Source of the DNA: Asanoa siamensis
GTDB taxonomy: Bacteria > Actinomycetota > Actinomycetes > Mycobacteriales > Micromonosporaceae
NCBI RefSeq assembly: GCF_016862555.1
Contig: NZ_BONE01000025.1
Location: 42,366 to 106,365 of the forward strand
Direction: 5' to 3'
Length of the DNA: 64,000 bases
The notes below the pieces were generated by a model, which was not told the origin of the DNA, did no database searches, and saw only the letters and a program-made list of their open reading frames with translations. This document shows positions 39,934-49,539 of this stretch, piece after piece. The position numbers were made by a program, and so were the translations under genes. Each line of letters opens with the position of its first letter. Positions within the stretch are counted from its first letter, which is position 1.

Positions 39934-42050
39934 GGTGTCCCCTTCGCCGGGTCGACGGAGGCGAGGAACACGTCACCGTTCCCGAGGTTCCCGGCCAACG
40001 AGCCGGCGGTGCAACCGGTGACCAGCAGCCGGCCGTCGGCCGCCCGGGTCGCGTAGACGTTCTCCTCGCCGAACGGGTCCGCGGCGTCGTCGCGGGCGGT
40101 GCCGTACTGCGCCACGCCCACCTGCCGGCCGCGCCGGTCGAGCGTCAGCGTCAGCACGTCGGCGCCGCCGACCGGCAGGCCGAGCGCGCTGGTGAAGCCG
40201 ACCACCGCGACGCCGCCGTCCGGCCCCGCGACGACCTCGGCGCCGGCGTCGGGGCCGCGCCCGGCGGTCACCACCCGCCACCGCTGCTTTCCCGCCCTGG
40301 TGTGCGCGACGGTCAGCACGTCCCCGTCGGTCGACCCGGTCGCCACCGCGAGGCCCTCCGTCGTGATCGCGACGCCGCCGAGCAGGTCGTCGCCCGCACC
40401 GCCGGCGGCGGTCACCCAGTCCTGCTCCCCGGCGGGGGTGAAGCGGGCCAGCCAGCCGTCGAGCCCGCCGAGCGAGGTCGTGCCCGGCAGCGCGCCCGAG
40501 GTGCTGCCGGCCACGTAGACGCCGTTGGCGTCGGCCGCGACCGCGTACGCCTTGTCCTCGCCCGCACCACCGAACTGCCTGCTCCACACCAGACGGCCGT
40601 CGGGCGCGACCCGGGCCAGCACGGCGTCCTTGTCGCCGGCCGACGCGCCGCCCGCGAACGAGCCACTGCTGTAGCCGGCCACGTAGGCACCGCCGTCCGG
40701 CGCGGCGGCCACAGCGTAGAACCGGTCGGCCTTCGCCGCATCGCCGGCCTGGGTCAGCCAGGCCCGTTGCCCACCGGCGGTCAGCCGGGTCACGAAGCCG
40801 TCGTCGGCCGGGCTCCCGGGGTGGGCGCCGTCGAGGTCGCCGCGGGTGTAGCCGGCCGTGATCACCCCGCCGTCGGCCAGCGGCACGACCCCGTAGAGCC
40901 GGTCGTTGGCCGGCGTGCCGAACTGGGTCGTCCACGACCCCACCCGTGTCACGACCGCGTCCAGCCCACCCGTATAAGCCTGCCCGGAAACCGGGCCGGA
41001 CGCGGCGAAACCGAGGGTGGTGGCCCCACCGGGGTGTGCGGCGACGCCGCCGGCCCAGTCCTGGCCCGGGGTCCCGTGCGCCGGGCCGGGCAGCCCGGCC
41101 GGCGGCGTCGCGCTCAACGTGCCCGCCAGGTGCGTCAGGCCGTCCACGAAGGCCGGTCGCCAGACGTCCCAGTCGTGCCCGCCGTCGACGACCCGGAACT
41201 CGGCGGCCACCCCGTCGGCCCGCCGCACGCTGTTGTAGAGCGTCGCGGCCTCGTAGTCGAGGTCGTGCGCGGCGTCCGCCGGGTCCGGGTTGGCCCACTC
41301 GTCGTCGCCGACCGCGATGTACATCCGCACCGGCAGGTCCGGGTCGCGGCCGGTGAGCAGCGCCGGGTAGTTGAGCCGCTGGTAGACCTCGTCGTCGAAC
41401 GTCGAGTCGCCGGAGCCGAACGCGCCGAACTCCCGCGCCGACGAGTCGGCCGGCGGCAGCGGCTTGTAGACGGCCGGGCTGAGCACCAAGGCGTTGGCGA
41501 ACAGGTCCGGATGGGCCAGGGCGTACCGCAGCGCGCCCGCACCGCCCATCGAGTAGCCGCCTACGAGCCGGGCGCCGCGATGGGCGGCCGTGCGGTACGT
41601 CGCGTCCACATGCGACACCAGGTCACGGGTCAGCGCCGTCTCCACGGGCCGGCCCGGGTCGTCGGCGCCGGTGTAGGACGAGTCGACGTAGTAGTTGCCG
41701 CGGCTGCTCCACGGCGCGTCGGGCAGCACCGCGATGACGGGCGGCACGGTCCCCTCGGCGATCAGCCGGTCGAGGTCGGCCTTGACCCGGGTCCACGCCT
41801 GCATGGTGTCGCCGCGCCCGTGCAGCAGATAGAGCGCCGGGTAGCGGGTGGCGGCCGCCGGGTCGTAGCCGTAGGGCAGGTAGACGGTGTAGTCGATGCT
41901 GCCGCCCAGCGCCGCGGACGGCGCCGACGCGGTGGTCAGGGTCCCCGCGCGCGGTCGCTCCGCGCCGGCCGTGCCGGGCAGCGCACCGGCCAGGCCGAGC
42001 GCGAGCAGCACCACGGCCATGCCGGCGGCGAGCCGCCAACCTCGTGCCAT
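39930..42050 (-). CDS. Secreted esterase with C-terminal SBBP-type beta-propeller repeats
   Basis: 706 residues. A Sec signal (RLAAGMAVVLLALGLAGALPGTAGA) and a putative-esterase alpha/beta-hydrolase domain (about 40-320): nucleophile elbow GGYSMGG, LYLLHGRGDTM, and a terminal His in DGGHDWDVW. The domain resembles esterase D/feruloyl esterase-type enzymes that release acyl or phenolic groups from carbohydrates. Residues 330-700 are seven or so ~50-residue repeats (GDKDAVLARVAPDGRLVWSR, GLDGWLARFTPAGEQDW), the SBBP pattern that forms a beta-propeller and may bind a partner or substrate. GGGGAG precedes the ATG. It is probably extracellular. Confidence 0.9.
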   Translation of the reverse strand: MARGWRLAAGMAVVLLALGLAGALPGTAGAERPRAGTLTTASAPSAALGGSIDYTVYLPYGYDPAAATRYPALYLLHGRGDTMQAWTRVKADLDRLIAEGTVPPVIAVLPDAPWSSRGNYYVDSSYTGADDPGRPVETALTRDLVSHVDATYRTAAHRGARLVGGYSMGGAGALRYALAHPDLFANALVLSPAVYKPLPPADSSAREFGAFGSGDSTFDDEVYQRLNYPALLTGRDPDLPVRMYIAVGDDEWANPDPADAAHDLDYEAATLYNSVRRADGVAAEFRVVDGGHDWDVWRPAFVDGLTHLAGTLSATPPAGLPGPAHGTPGQDWAGGVAAHPGGATTLGFAASGPVSGQAYTGGLDAVVTRVGSWTTQFGTPANDRLYGVVPLADGGVITAGYTRGDLDGAHPGSPADDGFVTRLTAGGQRAWLTQAGDAAKADRFYAVAAAPDGGAYVAGYSSGSFAGGASAGDKDAVLARVAPDGRLVWSRQFGGAGEDKAYAVAADANGVYVAGSTSGALPGTTSLGGLDGWLARFTPAGEQDWVTAAGGAGDDLLGGVAITTEGLAVATGSTDGDVLTVAHTRAGKQRWRVVTAGRGPDAGAEVVAGPDGGVAVVGFTSALGLPVGGADVLTLTLDRRGRQVGVAQYGTARDDAADPFGEENVYATRAADGRLLVTGCTAGSLAGNLGNGDVFLASVDPAKGTP

Positions 42051-42068
42051 CAGGTCACTCCCCAGGGG

Positions 42069-44003
42069 TCAGAGGTCGGCCGCGCAACGGAAGCCGACCT
42101 GGTCGGAGCGGGTCAGTCCAGCACCGGTGAGCAGCAGCTTCACCGAGACGTCGGCCGGTCGCGGTCCGCCGTCGACGTACCAGTCGGAACCTTCGGCCGC
42201 GTACGCGGCGCCGCCCTTGAGGATCACGAACCGGGTACGCCCGTCGTTGTGCTCGCTCTCGGTCAGGTTCCACACCAACGGTTCCCGCCGCACGAGCAGC
42301 CCCGCCGCGGCGGCCACCTGCCACTCGTCCTCGGTCGGCAGCCGCAGCCCGGCCCAGGCCGCGTAGGCGCGGGCGTCCGCGAGGTCCACGCCGGTGACCG
42401 GCGCGTCGGCCGGCCCTTCGCCCGCGGTGAACCGCTCGGGGCGCACGGGCGCGTAGCCGGTGGCCCGGCGGAACTCCGCGTACTCGCCGTGGGTGACCTC
42501 GCGGGTCGCGATCGCGAACCGGTCGAGCCGCACCGTGCGCCGCACGGTCGCCTCGTGGTGCAGGCGCGGCGGCAGCGGCTTCCACTCCTCGACGTACGGC
42601 GTCTCGCCGTACAGCCCGGTCTCCCGCACCCGGTGCCGGACGACCAGGTCGCGCACTCCCGCGGCGACCGCCACCAACCCGGCCGGCACCTCCGGGCGCG
42701 GCGCCCACGGCGTGCGGGTGCGCACCGCGACCCGGGCCGGGAACGACGGGTCGCCCGTCGGCGGCTCGTGCCGCTCGACCGCGGCGCCGGTGACCGTCAC
42801 GGCCGCGATCGATCCCGCCGGCAGCGGCCCGCCCACGCTGACCCGGCCGTCGCCGACCTCCTCGACGGTCAGGAACGCGCCGGTGACGAGGTCGACGAAC
42901 CGGCCGGCGGAGGGCGCCTCGGTGACCAGCCACGGCCCATCGTGGTCGGCACCGCGGTTCGCCACCGTCCACAGCGGAGTGCCGTCGTGGGTCCAGCGCG
43001 ACGCGTACACCTGGCCGGCGCCGGGGTGGTCGGCCAGCGGCTCCCAGTCCTGCGACCGCAACCAGGCCGCGTGGCTGGCCTGGACGCGGCGCATCGCCCG
43101 CAGCACCGCGCGGTCCCGCGCGTTCCAGCCGACCCAGACACCGAAGACGCTCTCCCAGACCAGCACCCCGGCGCCGTTGAGCCAGGCCGAGTGCAGCTCG
43201 TCGAGGTGGTCCCTGTTCCAGCGCCGGGTGTGGTGCAGCATGTGCCGGCGCTCGAACCACTTGGCCCGCAGCACGCCCGGCACGTCGGAGTCGGCGAACC
43301 ACTGCGCCCAGGACATCGCGTGGTCCTCGATCCGGGCCAGCGGGACCCGGCTCTCGCCCTCCAGCACCAGGCCGGGACGCACCGCGTCGAGGGCCGCGCG
43401 CAGCTCGCCGGCGCCCTCCTTGAGCGTGTCGAGGAAGACGCCGTCGACGCCGAGGTCGGAGACCAGCGCCGCGACCTGCTCGGCATCGGTGCCGGGTGCG
43501 CGGCGGGTGCCGGTGTCCCACGGGTTGTAGTCGACGAACACCCGCACGCCACGGTCCTGGAACGCCCGGACGACGTCGGGCAGCTCGGGCACGTCCCGGT
43601 ACCAGTCGAACTGGTTGCGGTCGTCGAGACCGATCACCGGGTACGCGTGCCAGAGCACGACGCCGTCGAACCCGCCGAAGTCCCGCCCGGCCGCGTCGAG
43701 GAACGCGTCGACGGTGAACACCCCGCGGTCGTGGTCGTAGAGCGTCTCGTCCCACAGCCAGGCGAGGCAGATCGAGAAGCAGTCGCCGGCGATCTCGTCG
43801 TAGTGCCGGCCGGTGTAGCCGAGCCGGGCCCGGGCGTCGGCCCGCCACTCCGCCAGCCGCGCGCGCCAGGCGGGCCAGTCGGCCGGGTCGTCCGGCGCGG
43901 CGAAGATCTTCGCCTCGTCCAGCTCGGTCAGGTCGGCGTGGCCACCGAGCGGCACGACCGTCGGCCGGTCGATCGGGCGCGGGACGTACGGGTTGAAGCT
44001 CAC
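42069..44003 (-). CDS. TIM-barrel glycosidase-like protein fused to a sulfatase-modifying-factor (FGE) fold
   Basis: 644 residues, GTG start in a GTGA overlap with ribokinase. Residues 60-400 look like a TIM-barrel glycosidase: FDGVVLWHAYPVIGLDDRN, GVRVFVDYNPWDTG, GVDGVFLDTLKEGAGEL and LVLEGESR. The acidic residues in FLD and LEGE are plausible catalytic sites, but the GH family is not clear. Residues 490-640 are an FGE/EgtB-type domain (FAIATREVTHGEYAEFRRATGY, GLRLPTEDEWQ, VGFRC). The cysteine pair needed for formylglycine generation is absent: only the terminal GFRC cysteine remains, so this domain is probably a binding module. There is no signal peptide. Confidence 0.88.
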   Translation of the reverse strand: MSFNPYVPRPIDRPTVVPLGGHADLTELDEAKIFAAPDDPADWPAWRARLAEWRADARARLGYTGRHYDEIAGDCFSICLAWLWDETLYDHDRGVFTVDAFLDAAGRDFGGFDGVVLWHAYPVIGLDDRNQFDWYRDVPELPDVVRAFQDRGVRVFVDYNPWDTGTRRAPGTDAEQVAALVSDLGVDGVFLDTLKEGAGELRAALDAVRPGLVLEGESRVPLARIEDHAMSWAQWFADSDVPGVLRAKWFERRHMLHHTRRWNRDHLDELHSAWLNGAGVLVWESVFGVWVGWNARDRAVLRAMRRVQASHAAWLRSQDWEPLADHPGAGQVYASRWTHDGTPLWTVANRGADHDGPWLVTEAPSAGRFVDLVTGAFLTVEEVGDGRVSVGGPLPAGSIAAVTVTGAAVERHEPPTGDPSFPARVAVRTRTPWAPRPEVPAGLVAVAAGVRDLVVRHRVRETGLYGETPYVEEWKPLPPRLHHEATVRRTVRLDRFAIATREVTHGEYAEFRRATGYAPVRPERFTAGEGPADAPVTGVDLADARAYAAWAGLRLPTEDEWQVAAAAGLLVRREPLVWNLTESEHNDGRTRFVILKGGAAYAAEGSDWYVDGGPRPADVSVKLLLTGAGLTRSDQVGFRCAADL

Positions 44004-44905
44004 GGTGTTCCTCGGTATGTCGCGTCGTGCAGGGCGTCGATGGTGGCCCGGTCGGGCAGGGCGGAGGAGGCGCCGGGGCGTTGAGCGCAGGCGGCACCGG
44101 CGGCGCAGGCCCAGCGCAGGACCGCCGTGATGTCTTCGCCACCGCGCTCGGCCCAGCCGACGGCGAGGGCGCCGGTGAACGCGTCGCCGGCCGCGGTGGT
44201 GTCGACGGCCTCGATTCGGGGCGCGGGCACGTCCACCCGCACGCCGGAGCGGTCGGCGTAGGCGGCGCCGCGCGCACCCAGGGTCAGCACGACCCGGGGC
44301 ACCAGCGCCAGGAGCGCCTCGATCTCGCCACCGCCGACGACCGCGGCCTCGTGCTCGTTGACCACCAGCACGTCGACCAGGTCGAGCAGGTCGGCCGGCA
44401 GCGGCGCGGCCGGCGCGGCGTTCAGGACGACGGTGGTGCCGGCGGCGCGGGCGGCGGCCGCCGCGGCGACCACGGTGGGCATCGGCACCTCGAGTTGGAG
44501 CAGCAGCACGTCGGCGGCGGCGATCGCGGCCCGGTCGTCGGCGTCCAGGTCGGTCAGCGCGCTGTTCGCGCCGGGCGCCACCACGATGAAGTTCTCGGCG
44601 TCCCGGTCGACGGCGATCAGCGCGACCCCGGAGGCGCCGGGCACGGTGCGCAGGCGGTCGACACCCACTCCGGCGGCGACGAGGCTGTCCCGCAGGCGGG
44701 GGCCGAACTCGTCTGTGCCGACGGCGCCCACGAAGACGCAGTCCGCACCCGCGCGGGCGGCGGCGACCGCCTGGTTGGCGCCCTTGCCGCCCGGAACGGT
44801 GCGGAAGTCCTCGCCGAGCACCGTCTCACCGGGGCCCGGGAGCTGCGCGGTCGTCACGACGAGGTCGAGGTTGGTGCTGCCGACCACGACCACCTGGGCC
44901 GTCAT
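44000..44905 (-). CDS. rbsK: Ribokinase (PfkB family)
   Basis: 301 residues with ribokinase hallmarks: VVGSTNLDLVV, GGKGANQAVAAARAG, GAVGTDEFG, and the catalytic DTTAAGDAFTGAL with the anion hole and the base Asp. ATG overlaps the ADP-ribosylglycohydrolase upstream (ATGA). It phosphorylates D-ribose to ribose 5-phosphate. Its place next to two ADP-ribosylglycohydrolases and an ABC importer argues that ribose, freed from a nucleoside-like or ADP-ribosyl-like compound, is the substrate. Confidence 0.95.
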   Translation of the reverse strand: MTAQVVVVGSTNLDLVVTTAQLPGPGETVLGEDFRTVPGGKGANQAVAAARAGADCVFVGAVGTDEFGPRLRDSLVAAGVGVDRLRTVPGASGVALIAVDRDAENFIVVAPGANSALTDLDADDRAAIAAADVLLLQLEVPMPTVVAAAAAARAAGTTVVLNAAPAAPLPADLLDLVDVLVVNEHEAAVVGGGEIEALLALVPRVVLTLGARGAAYADRSGVRVDVPAPRIEAVDTTAAGDAFTGALAVGWAERGGEDITAVLRWACAAGAACAQRPGASSALPDRATIDALHDATYRGTP

Positions 44906-46239
44906 CGCGCCACCGCCAGGGTCCGGGTGGCCAGCTCGTCGAAGCCGATCCCGTCGAAGCCGGCGATGCTGCTGGCCAGGCGGTTGTGCAGGGGCGCCAC
45001 CCAGCGTTCCGGCAGGGCGGCGGCGCCGGTCAGCGCGCCCGTCACCGCGCCGACGGTGGCGCCGGTCGAGTCGGTGTCCCAGCCGCCGCTGACCACGGCG
45101 CAGACCGACCGCTCGAGGTCGCCCCGCCCGTACGCCAGTGCGGCGGCCACCAGCGCGGCGTTGTTGCGGACGTGCACCCAGTGGAGGTGGCCGTGCCGGG
45201 CGTACAGCTCGTCGACGACGCTCTCCCAGTCGGCTGCGCCCGTGCCGAGCGCCCGCGCGTCCCGCACGGTGGCCGCGAACCGGCTCCGGGGCGGCAGCAC
45301 CGCCTCGGCCGCGTCGAGCACCTCGTCCACATCGGACGCCACGGTCGCGGCGGCGCCCAGGGCCGCGGCCCACATCGCGCCGTGCACGCCGCCGCGGACG
45401 TGGCTGACGGTGGCGTCCCGCCAGGCCAGCTCGGCGGCGCGGTCGGGGCGGCCGGGGTTGACCCAGCCGTACACGTCGGTGCGGATCTGCGCTCCGATCC
45501 ACTCGCGGAACGGGTTGTGCCGGCGGGCGCTGGCCGGCGGCGGGAAGCCGAGCAGCAGGTTGCGGTAGGCCACCCGCTCGGCGGTGAAGACCCGCCCGCC
45601 GGGCAGCCAGTCGAGCCACGCCTGCGCCACGTCCGCACTGGTGAAGCCGCGCCCGTGGGTCTCCAGCAGGCGCAGCGCCAGCAGCGCGAAGTTGAGGTCG
45701 TCGTCCTCGGGCATGCCGTCGATGTTCTCGGCGAGGCTCGTCGGCGCGCTGCGCCGGTTCCACGGCCAACGCGCCGCCACCTCGGCGGGCAGCCCGACCG
45801 CGGTGAACCAGTCCCGCAGCGGCCAGCGCCCGGTCGCGGTCAGGATCTCCCGGATCCCGTCCCGCGGGATCTTCTCGACCGGCTTGCCGAGCAGGCAGCC
45901 GGCGGCCCGGCCGAGCCAGGCACCGTGCAGCCGGTCGTGCGTCACGTCCGTGGGCAACGACCAGTCGGCCGGCCAGGTCGCGCGCAGCCCGGCCAGGTCG
46001 TCCGGCTCGTTCACGCCAGCAGCATCGGGCAGCGCGTCCGCGGCATCCAGGAGCTCGACCGCGAGCGCCCGCAGCGCCGGCGGCGCCGGGTCCGGCGACG
46101 CCCCGCTGACCGGCGGGGTGAGGTCACCACCCGCGGCGGACCACCGCCGCTCGAGGGCCGACACGTCACGCCCCTCGTCGCGACTGGCGGCCAGCTCGTG
46201 CGGCAGCAGGTCCTCCGGCTGCACCCAGGTGATCCTCAC
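44902..46239 (-). CDS. ADP-ribosylglycohydrolase family protein 2
   Basis: 445 residues, GTG start in a GTGA overlap with the first ADP-ribosylglycohydrolase gene. The first 150 residues are a variable, Trp/Pro-rich extension. Then comes the DraG fold: GAWLGRAAGCLLGKPVEK, the metal-binding MPEDDDLNFALLAL, HGRGFTSADVA and GGWDTDSTGATVGAVTGALTG with the dinuclear-magnesium Asp residues. The family removes ADP-ribose from proteins or nucleic acids, or hydrolyses ribosyl compounds. It differs in length and sequence from the neighbour, so it is not a simple recent duplication. Confidence 0.92.
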   Translation of the reverse strand: MRITWVQPEDLLPHELAASRDEGRDVSALERRWSAAGGDLTPPVSGASPDPAPPALRALAVELLDAADALPDAAGVNEPDDLAGLRATWPADWSLPTDVTHDRLHGAWLGRAAGCLLGKPVEKIPRDGIREILTATGRWPLRDWFTAVGLPAEVAARWPWNRRSAPTSLAENIDGMPEDDDLNFALLALRLLETHGRGFTSADVAQAWLDWLPGGRVFTAERVAYRNLLLGFPPPASARRHNPFREWIGAQIRTDVYGWVNPGRPDRAAELAWRDATVSHVRGGVHGAMWAAALGAAATVASDVDEVLDAAEAVLPPRSRFAATVRDARALGTGAADWESVVDELYARHGHLHWVHVRNNAALVAAALAYGRGDLERSVCAVVSGGWDTDSTGATVGAVTGALTGAAALPERWVAPLHNRLASSIAGFDGIGFDELATRTLAVAR

Positions 46240-47372
46240 CGGGCCAGCTCCGTGAACCGGTCGGCCCGCCGGGCGAACCGGGCCCGGTCCCGCTCGAAGA
46301 TCTCGGTGGCCACGGTCGCGAGCGCCCGGGCCGGCTCCTCGAGGTCGGTCTTCGAACCGGCGGCGACGGCGGACGACCACTCCTCGGGTACGGCGGCGGC
46401 CCCGCCGAGCGCACCCGCGATCGCCCCGGCCATCGTGGCGGTCGAGTCCGCGTCCCGGCCGTAGTTGACCGCGCCCAGCACCGCCGGCCGGAACGCGCCG
46501 CGGGCCACCACGAGCATGCCGATCGCGACCGGCAGCTCCTCGATGGCGTGCAGCCGGCTCGGCCGGCGGGCGCCCAGGCCCGGGTTGCGGTAGTCCTCGC
46601 CGACCGTGTCGAACGGCGCGACGGCGGCCCGCAGCGCCGGGATGGCGGTGCGCCAGTCGTCGTGCGCGCGGGCCTCCTTGACCACGGCCACCAGGGCCGC
46701 GCGGGTGCCGTCGCGGGCGAGGTCCTGCGCGGCGGTGACCACGTCCTCGACTCCCGCACCGGGGCTCGCGGCCGCCGCGACCGCGGCGGCGAACACCGCC
46801 GCGGCCTCCCGCCCGTAGCTGTGCTGGTGCGCCCCGGCGATCTCGATCGCCTCCGCGTACGCCCCGGCCGGGTCGCCCGCGTTGACGATGCCGACCGGGG
46901 CCATGTACATGGCCGCACCGCAGTTGACGATGTTGCCGACCCCGGCCTCGCGCGGGTCCGCGTGGGCGTGGTGCAGGCGGGTGACCAGCCACCGCTCGGC
47001 AGCCGCGAGCCGGTGGAAGGTCACCCCGTCCCGCTCCAGGTCGGGGATGTGCACCACCCGCTCGATCAGATCGGGGACGAGCAGCTCCGCCACGTCGTAC
47101 GCGTCGAGGTGGTCCCGTTTGGCCGCGTACGCGCGTACCAGGGCATGGGTCATCAACGTGTCATCGGTGATGTGCCCGTCGCCCTTGTGGTACGGCGCCA
47201 ACGGCCGCGCGGTCGCCCAGTCGGCGTGGTACGGGGGCACGATCCCCTCGACCCAACCACCGAACCGGGCACGGATCTGCTCGGGCAGCGCCGTCTCGGT
47301 GGCACCGCCGAGGGCATCCCCGACGGCGGCACCGACCAGGCAACCGACCGAAGTGTCGAGCAAGAGTGACAT
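46236..47372 (-). CDS. ADP-ribosylglycohydrolase family protein 1
   Basis: 378 residues. DraG-fold motifs are intact: GAAVGDALGGATE near the start, GDGHITDDTLMTHAL (TDDT metal site), and NYGRDADSTATMAGAIAGALGG. ATG start 3 nt after the stop of the sugar-binding lipoprotein gene. Its role here is probably hydrolysis of the N- or O-ribosyl bond of an imported ribosyl compound, not protein de-ADP-ribosylation, because it lies between an importer and ribokinase. This is inference. Confidence 0.93.
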   Translation of the reverse strand: MSLLLDTSVGCLVGAAVGDALGGATETALPEQIRARFGGWVEGIVPPYHADWATARPLAPYHKGDGHITDDTLMTHALVRAYAAKRDHLDAYDVAELLVPDLIERVVHIPDLERDGVTFHRLAAAERWLVTRLHHAHADPREAGVGNIVNCGAAMYMAPVGIVNAGDPAGAYAEAIEIAGAHQHSYGREAAAVFAAAVAAAASPGAGVEDVVTAAQDLARDGTRAALVAVVKEARAHDDWRTAIPALRAAVAPFDTVGEDYRNPGLGARRPSRLHAIEELPVAIGMLVVARGAFRPAVLGAVNYGRDADSTATMAGAIAGALGGAAAVPEEWSSAVAAGSKTDLEEPARALATVATEIFERDRARFARRADRFTELAR

Positions 47373-47375
47373 TGT

Positions 47376-48668
47376 CTACCTCAGAACCTGCTTGCCACCG
47401 TCGACCAGCTGGCTCGCGAGCTGGTCCAGGGTGATCTTGTTGGCGAAGTACTGCTGGAGGGCCGGGGTGGCGTACTTGGTCTTCCACTCCTGGTAGCCGT
47501 CGGCCATCTGGAACGGGGCGACGGTCAGGTCGGCGGCGCTGTCCGCGGCGACGTCCCAGCCCTGCTCGCCCTTGGTGAGCTTGACCAGCTCCTCGTTGGC
47601 CGCCTTGCCGGTCGGCACCAGCCAGTCACCCTTGGCCAGCGCGGCCATGTTGGTCGGGTTGAGGAAGTAGGACAGGAACTGCGCGGCCTGCTCCTTGTGC
47701 TTGGAGTCGGCCGAGATCGACAGCGTCTGCGGGTTGGCCGCCTGCTTGCTGGACAGGCCCTTGATCGGGGGCAGCGTGACCCACTCGAAGTCCTTCGGCG
47801 CCTGCTCGACCATCTGCTGGCGCAGCGAGACCGAGCCGGGGATCATCGCGTACTTGCCGCCGAAGAAGCCGGGCAGCGTGTCGGCGCCGCTCATCGCGAG
47901 CGCCTCCGGCGAGGCGGTCTTGGCCGTGTAGATCATGTCGTGGATCCGCTTCGGCACCTCCCGCTCGGCGTCGTTGATCTTGACCTCGGTACGGCCGCCC
48001 TCGTCGTAGAAGAACTTGCCGTCGTAGTTGAGCGCCAGGTTCAGCACCCGGTTGGTCGGCGACTTCAGCGCCCAGGCCACGCCGTACTGGTTGGCCTTGG
48101 TCAGCTTCTGGGCGTTGCTCTGGAACTCGTCCCAGGTCCAGCCGCCGTCGGCCGGGGGCACCGCGACGCCGGCCGCGTCGAGCAGCTTCTTGTTGGCGAT
48201 GACGACCTGCGACTCCAGCAGGAACGGCACGCCGGTGACCTGGCCGTCGAACGTGGCGGTGTCCCAGACGCCCTGGTCGATCTGACCCTTGAGGTCGCCC
48301 GGGATCAGGTCCTTCAGGTCGGCCAGGTAGCCCTGCTTGCTGAACTCGCCGATCGCGGAGGCCTCGTAGTGCACGATGTCGGGTGCGTCGCCGCCCTCGA
48401 ACGAGGTCAGCAACTGGTCGTGCACGGAGTTCCAGTCACCCTGGACGTACTCGACCTGGATGTCGGGGTGCTCGGAGTTCCACTTCGCGACGAGGTCCTT
48501 GTTGGCCTGCAGCGACTCCTTCTGCCAGGCCAGGCTGAGGAAGCGCAGCTTGACGGGGCCGGCCGTGGCCTCGTCGTCGCCGCCGTCACCGCACGCGGCG
48601 AGCGCGCCGATGCCGACGACCGCGACCGCCGCGGCAGCGAGCGTGCGACGGAATCTGGTGGAGAGCAT
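47376..48668 (-). CDS. Extracellular sugar-binding lipoprotein of an ABC importer
   Basis: 430 residues with a lipoprotein signal (RRTLAAAAVAVVGIGALAAC, lipobox LAAC) and the family 1 solute-binding fold: VKLRFLSLAWQKE, WNSEHPDIQVEYVQGDW, GDAPDIVHYEA and YLADLKDLIPGD. The ATG follows a near-perfect AAAGGAGGT ribosome-binding site, so it is expected to be the most highly translated gene in the operon. It delivers substrate to the MalFG-like permeases encoded upstream. Confidence 0.95.
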   Translation of the reverse strand: MLSTRFRRTLAAAAVAVVGIGALAACGDGGDDEATAGPVKLRFLSLAWQKESLQANKDLVAKWNSEHPDIQVEYVQGDWNSVHDQLLTSFEGGDAPDIVHYEASAIGEFSKQGYLADLKDLIPGDLKGQIDQGVWDTATFDGQVTGVPFLLESQVVIANKKLLDAAGVAVPPADGGWTWDEFQSNAQKLTKANQYGVAWALKSPTNRVLNLALNYDGKFFYDEGGRTEVKINDAEREVPKRIHDMIYTAKTASPEALAMSGADTLPGFFGGKYAMIPGSVSLRQQMVEQAPKDFEWVTLPPIKGLSSKQAANPQTLSISADSKHKEQAAQFLSYFLNPTNMAALAKGDWLVPTGKAANEELVKLTKGEQGWDVAADSAADLTVAPFQMADGYQEWKTKYATPALQQYFANKITLDQLASQLVDGGKQVLR

Positions 48669-48698
48669 GGGGGTATACCTCCTTTTGGGATGGGTTCC

Positions 48699-49538
48699 TT
48701 AGCCCTTGACCGCGCCGGCGAGCGACCCGGACGAGAGGCGGCGTTGCATGAAGGCGAAGAAGATGAGGCTGGGCAGCGTGGCGAGCAGCGAACCCGCCGC
48801 CAGCGGGCCGAGCCGGGCGGTGCCCTCGATGCCGACGAACCGGGCCAGCGCGACGGGCAGCGTCTGCAGTTCCGGCGTCTTGATCAGCACGAGCGCGAAG
48901 AAGAACTCGTTCCAGGCGGAGATGAACGAGAACAGCGCGGTCGCCACGAGCCCCGGTGCGAGCAACGGGAAGACGACCCGGCGCAGCACCTGCAGGCGGC
49001 CCGCGCCGTCGACCGACGCCGCCTCCTCCAGCTCGCGGGGGATGTTGCGGACGAAGCCCTGCAGCATCCAGAGCGCGAACGGCAGCGCCCAGACCACGTA
49101 GATCAGCACCAGCCCGGCGTGGGAGTTGGCCAGGCCGGCCTGCCGCAGCACCAGGAAGATCGGGATGATCAGCAGGACGAACGGGAAGAGCTGCGAGAGC
49201 AGCACCCAGCCGAGCGCGACGGTGCCGAGCTTCGATTTGAACCGGGCCAACGCGTACGAGGCCGGCATGGCGACCAGCACCGTCAGCACCGCCGAGGCGA
49301 GCGAGACCTGGAGGCTGTTCCAGGCCGCCCGGCCGAGCTCCTGCTCGGTGAACGCCTGCACGAAGTTCTGCAGCGTCGGGTTGCTGGGAATCAGCGACGG
49401 GTGCAGCTGGACCAGCTCGCGCGGCGGCTTGAACGCCGTCGACAGGAGCCAGACGAGCGGGAACCCGAGGAAGATCAGGTAGCCGGCGAGGGCCAGGTAT
49501 TGCAACGCCCGACCGGTGCGACTCGGTTTGCCCAGCAT
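48699..49538 (-). CDS. Sugar ABC transporter permease (MalG type)
   Basis: 279 residues with six TM helices and the EAA loop EEAASVDGAGRLQVLRRVVFPLLAPG that contacts the ATPase. FLGFPLVWLLSTAFKP at the N-terminus is typical of MalG. One nucleotide separates it from the MalF stop codon. No ATPase gene is present in the operon; actinomycetes usually share an MsiK-type ATPase among such importers. Confidence 0.95.
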   Translation of the reverse strand: MLGKPSRTGRALQYLALAGYLIFLGFPLVWLLSTAFKPPRELVQLHPSLIPSNPTLQNFVQAFTEQELGRAAWNSLQVSLASAVLTVLVAMPASYALARFKSKLGTVALGWVLLSQLFPFVLLIIPIFLVLRQAGLANSHAGLVLIYVVWALPFALWMLQGFVRNIPRELEEAASVDGAGRLQVLRRVVFPLLAPGLVATALFSFISAWNEFFFALVLIKTPELQTLPVALARFVGIEGTARLGPLAAGSLLATLPSLIFFAFMQRRLSSGSLAGAVKG

Positions 49539-49539
49539 G

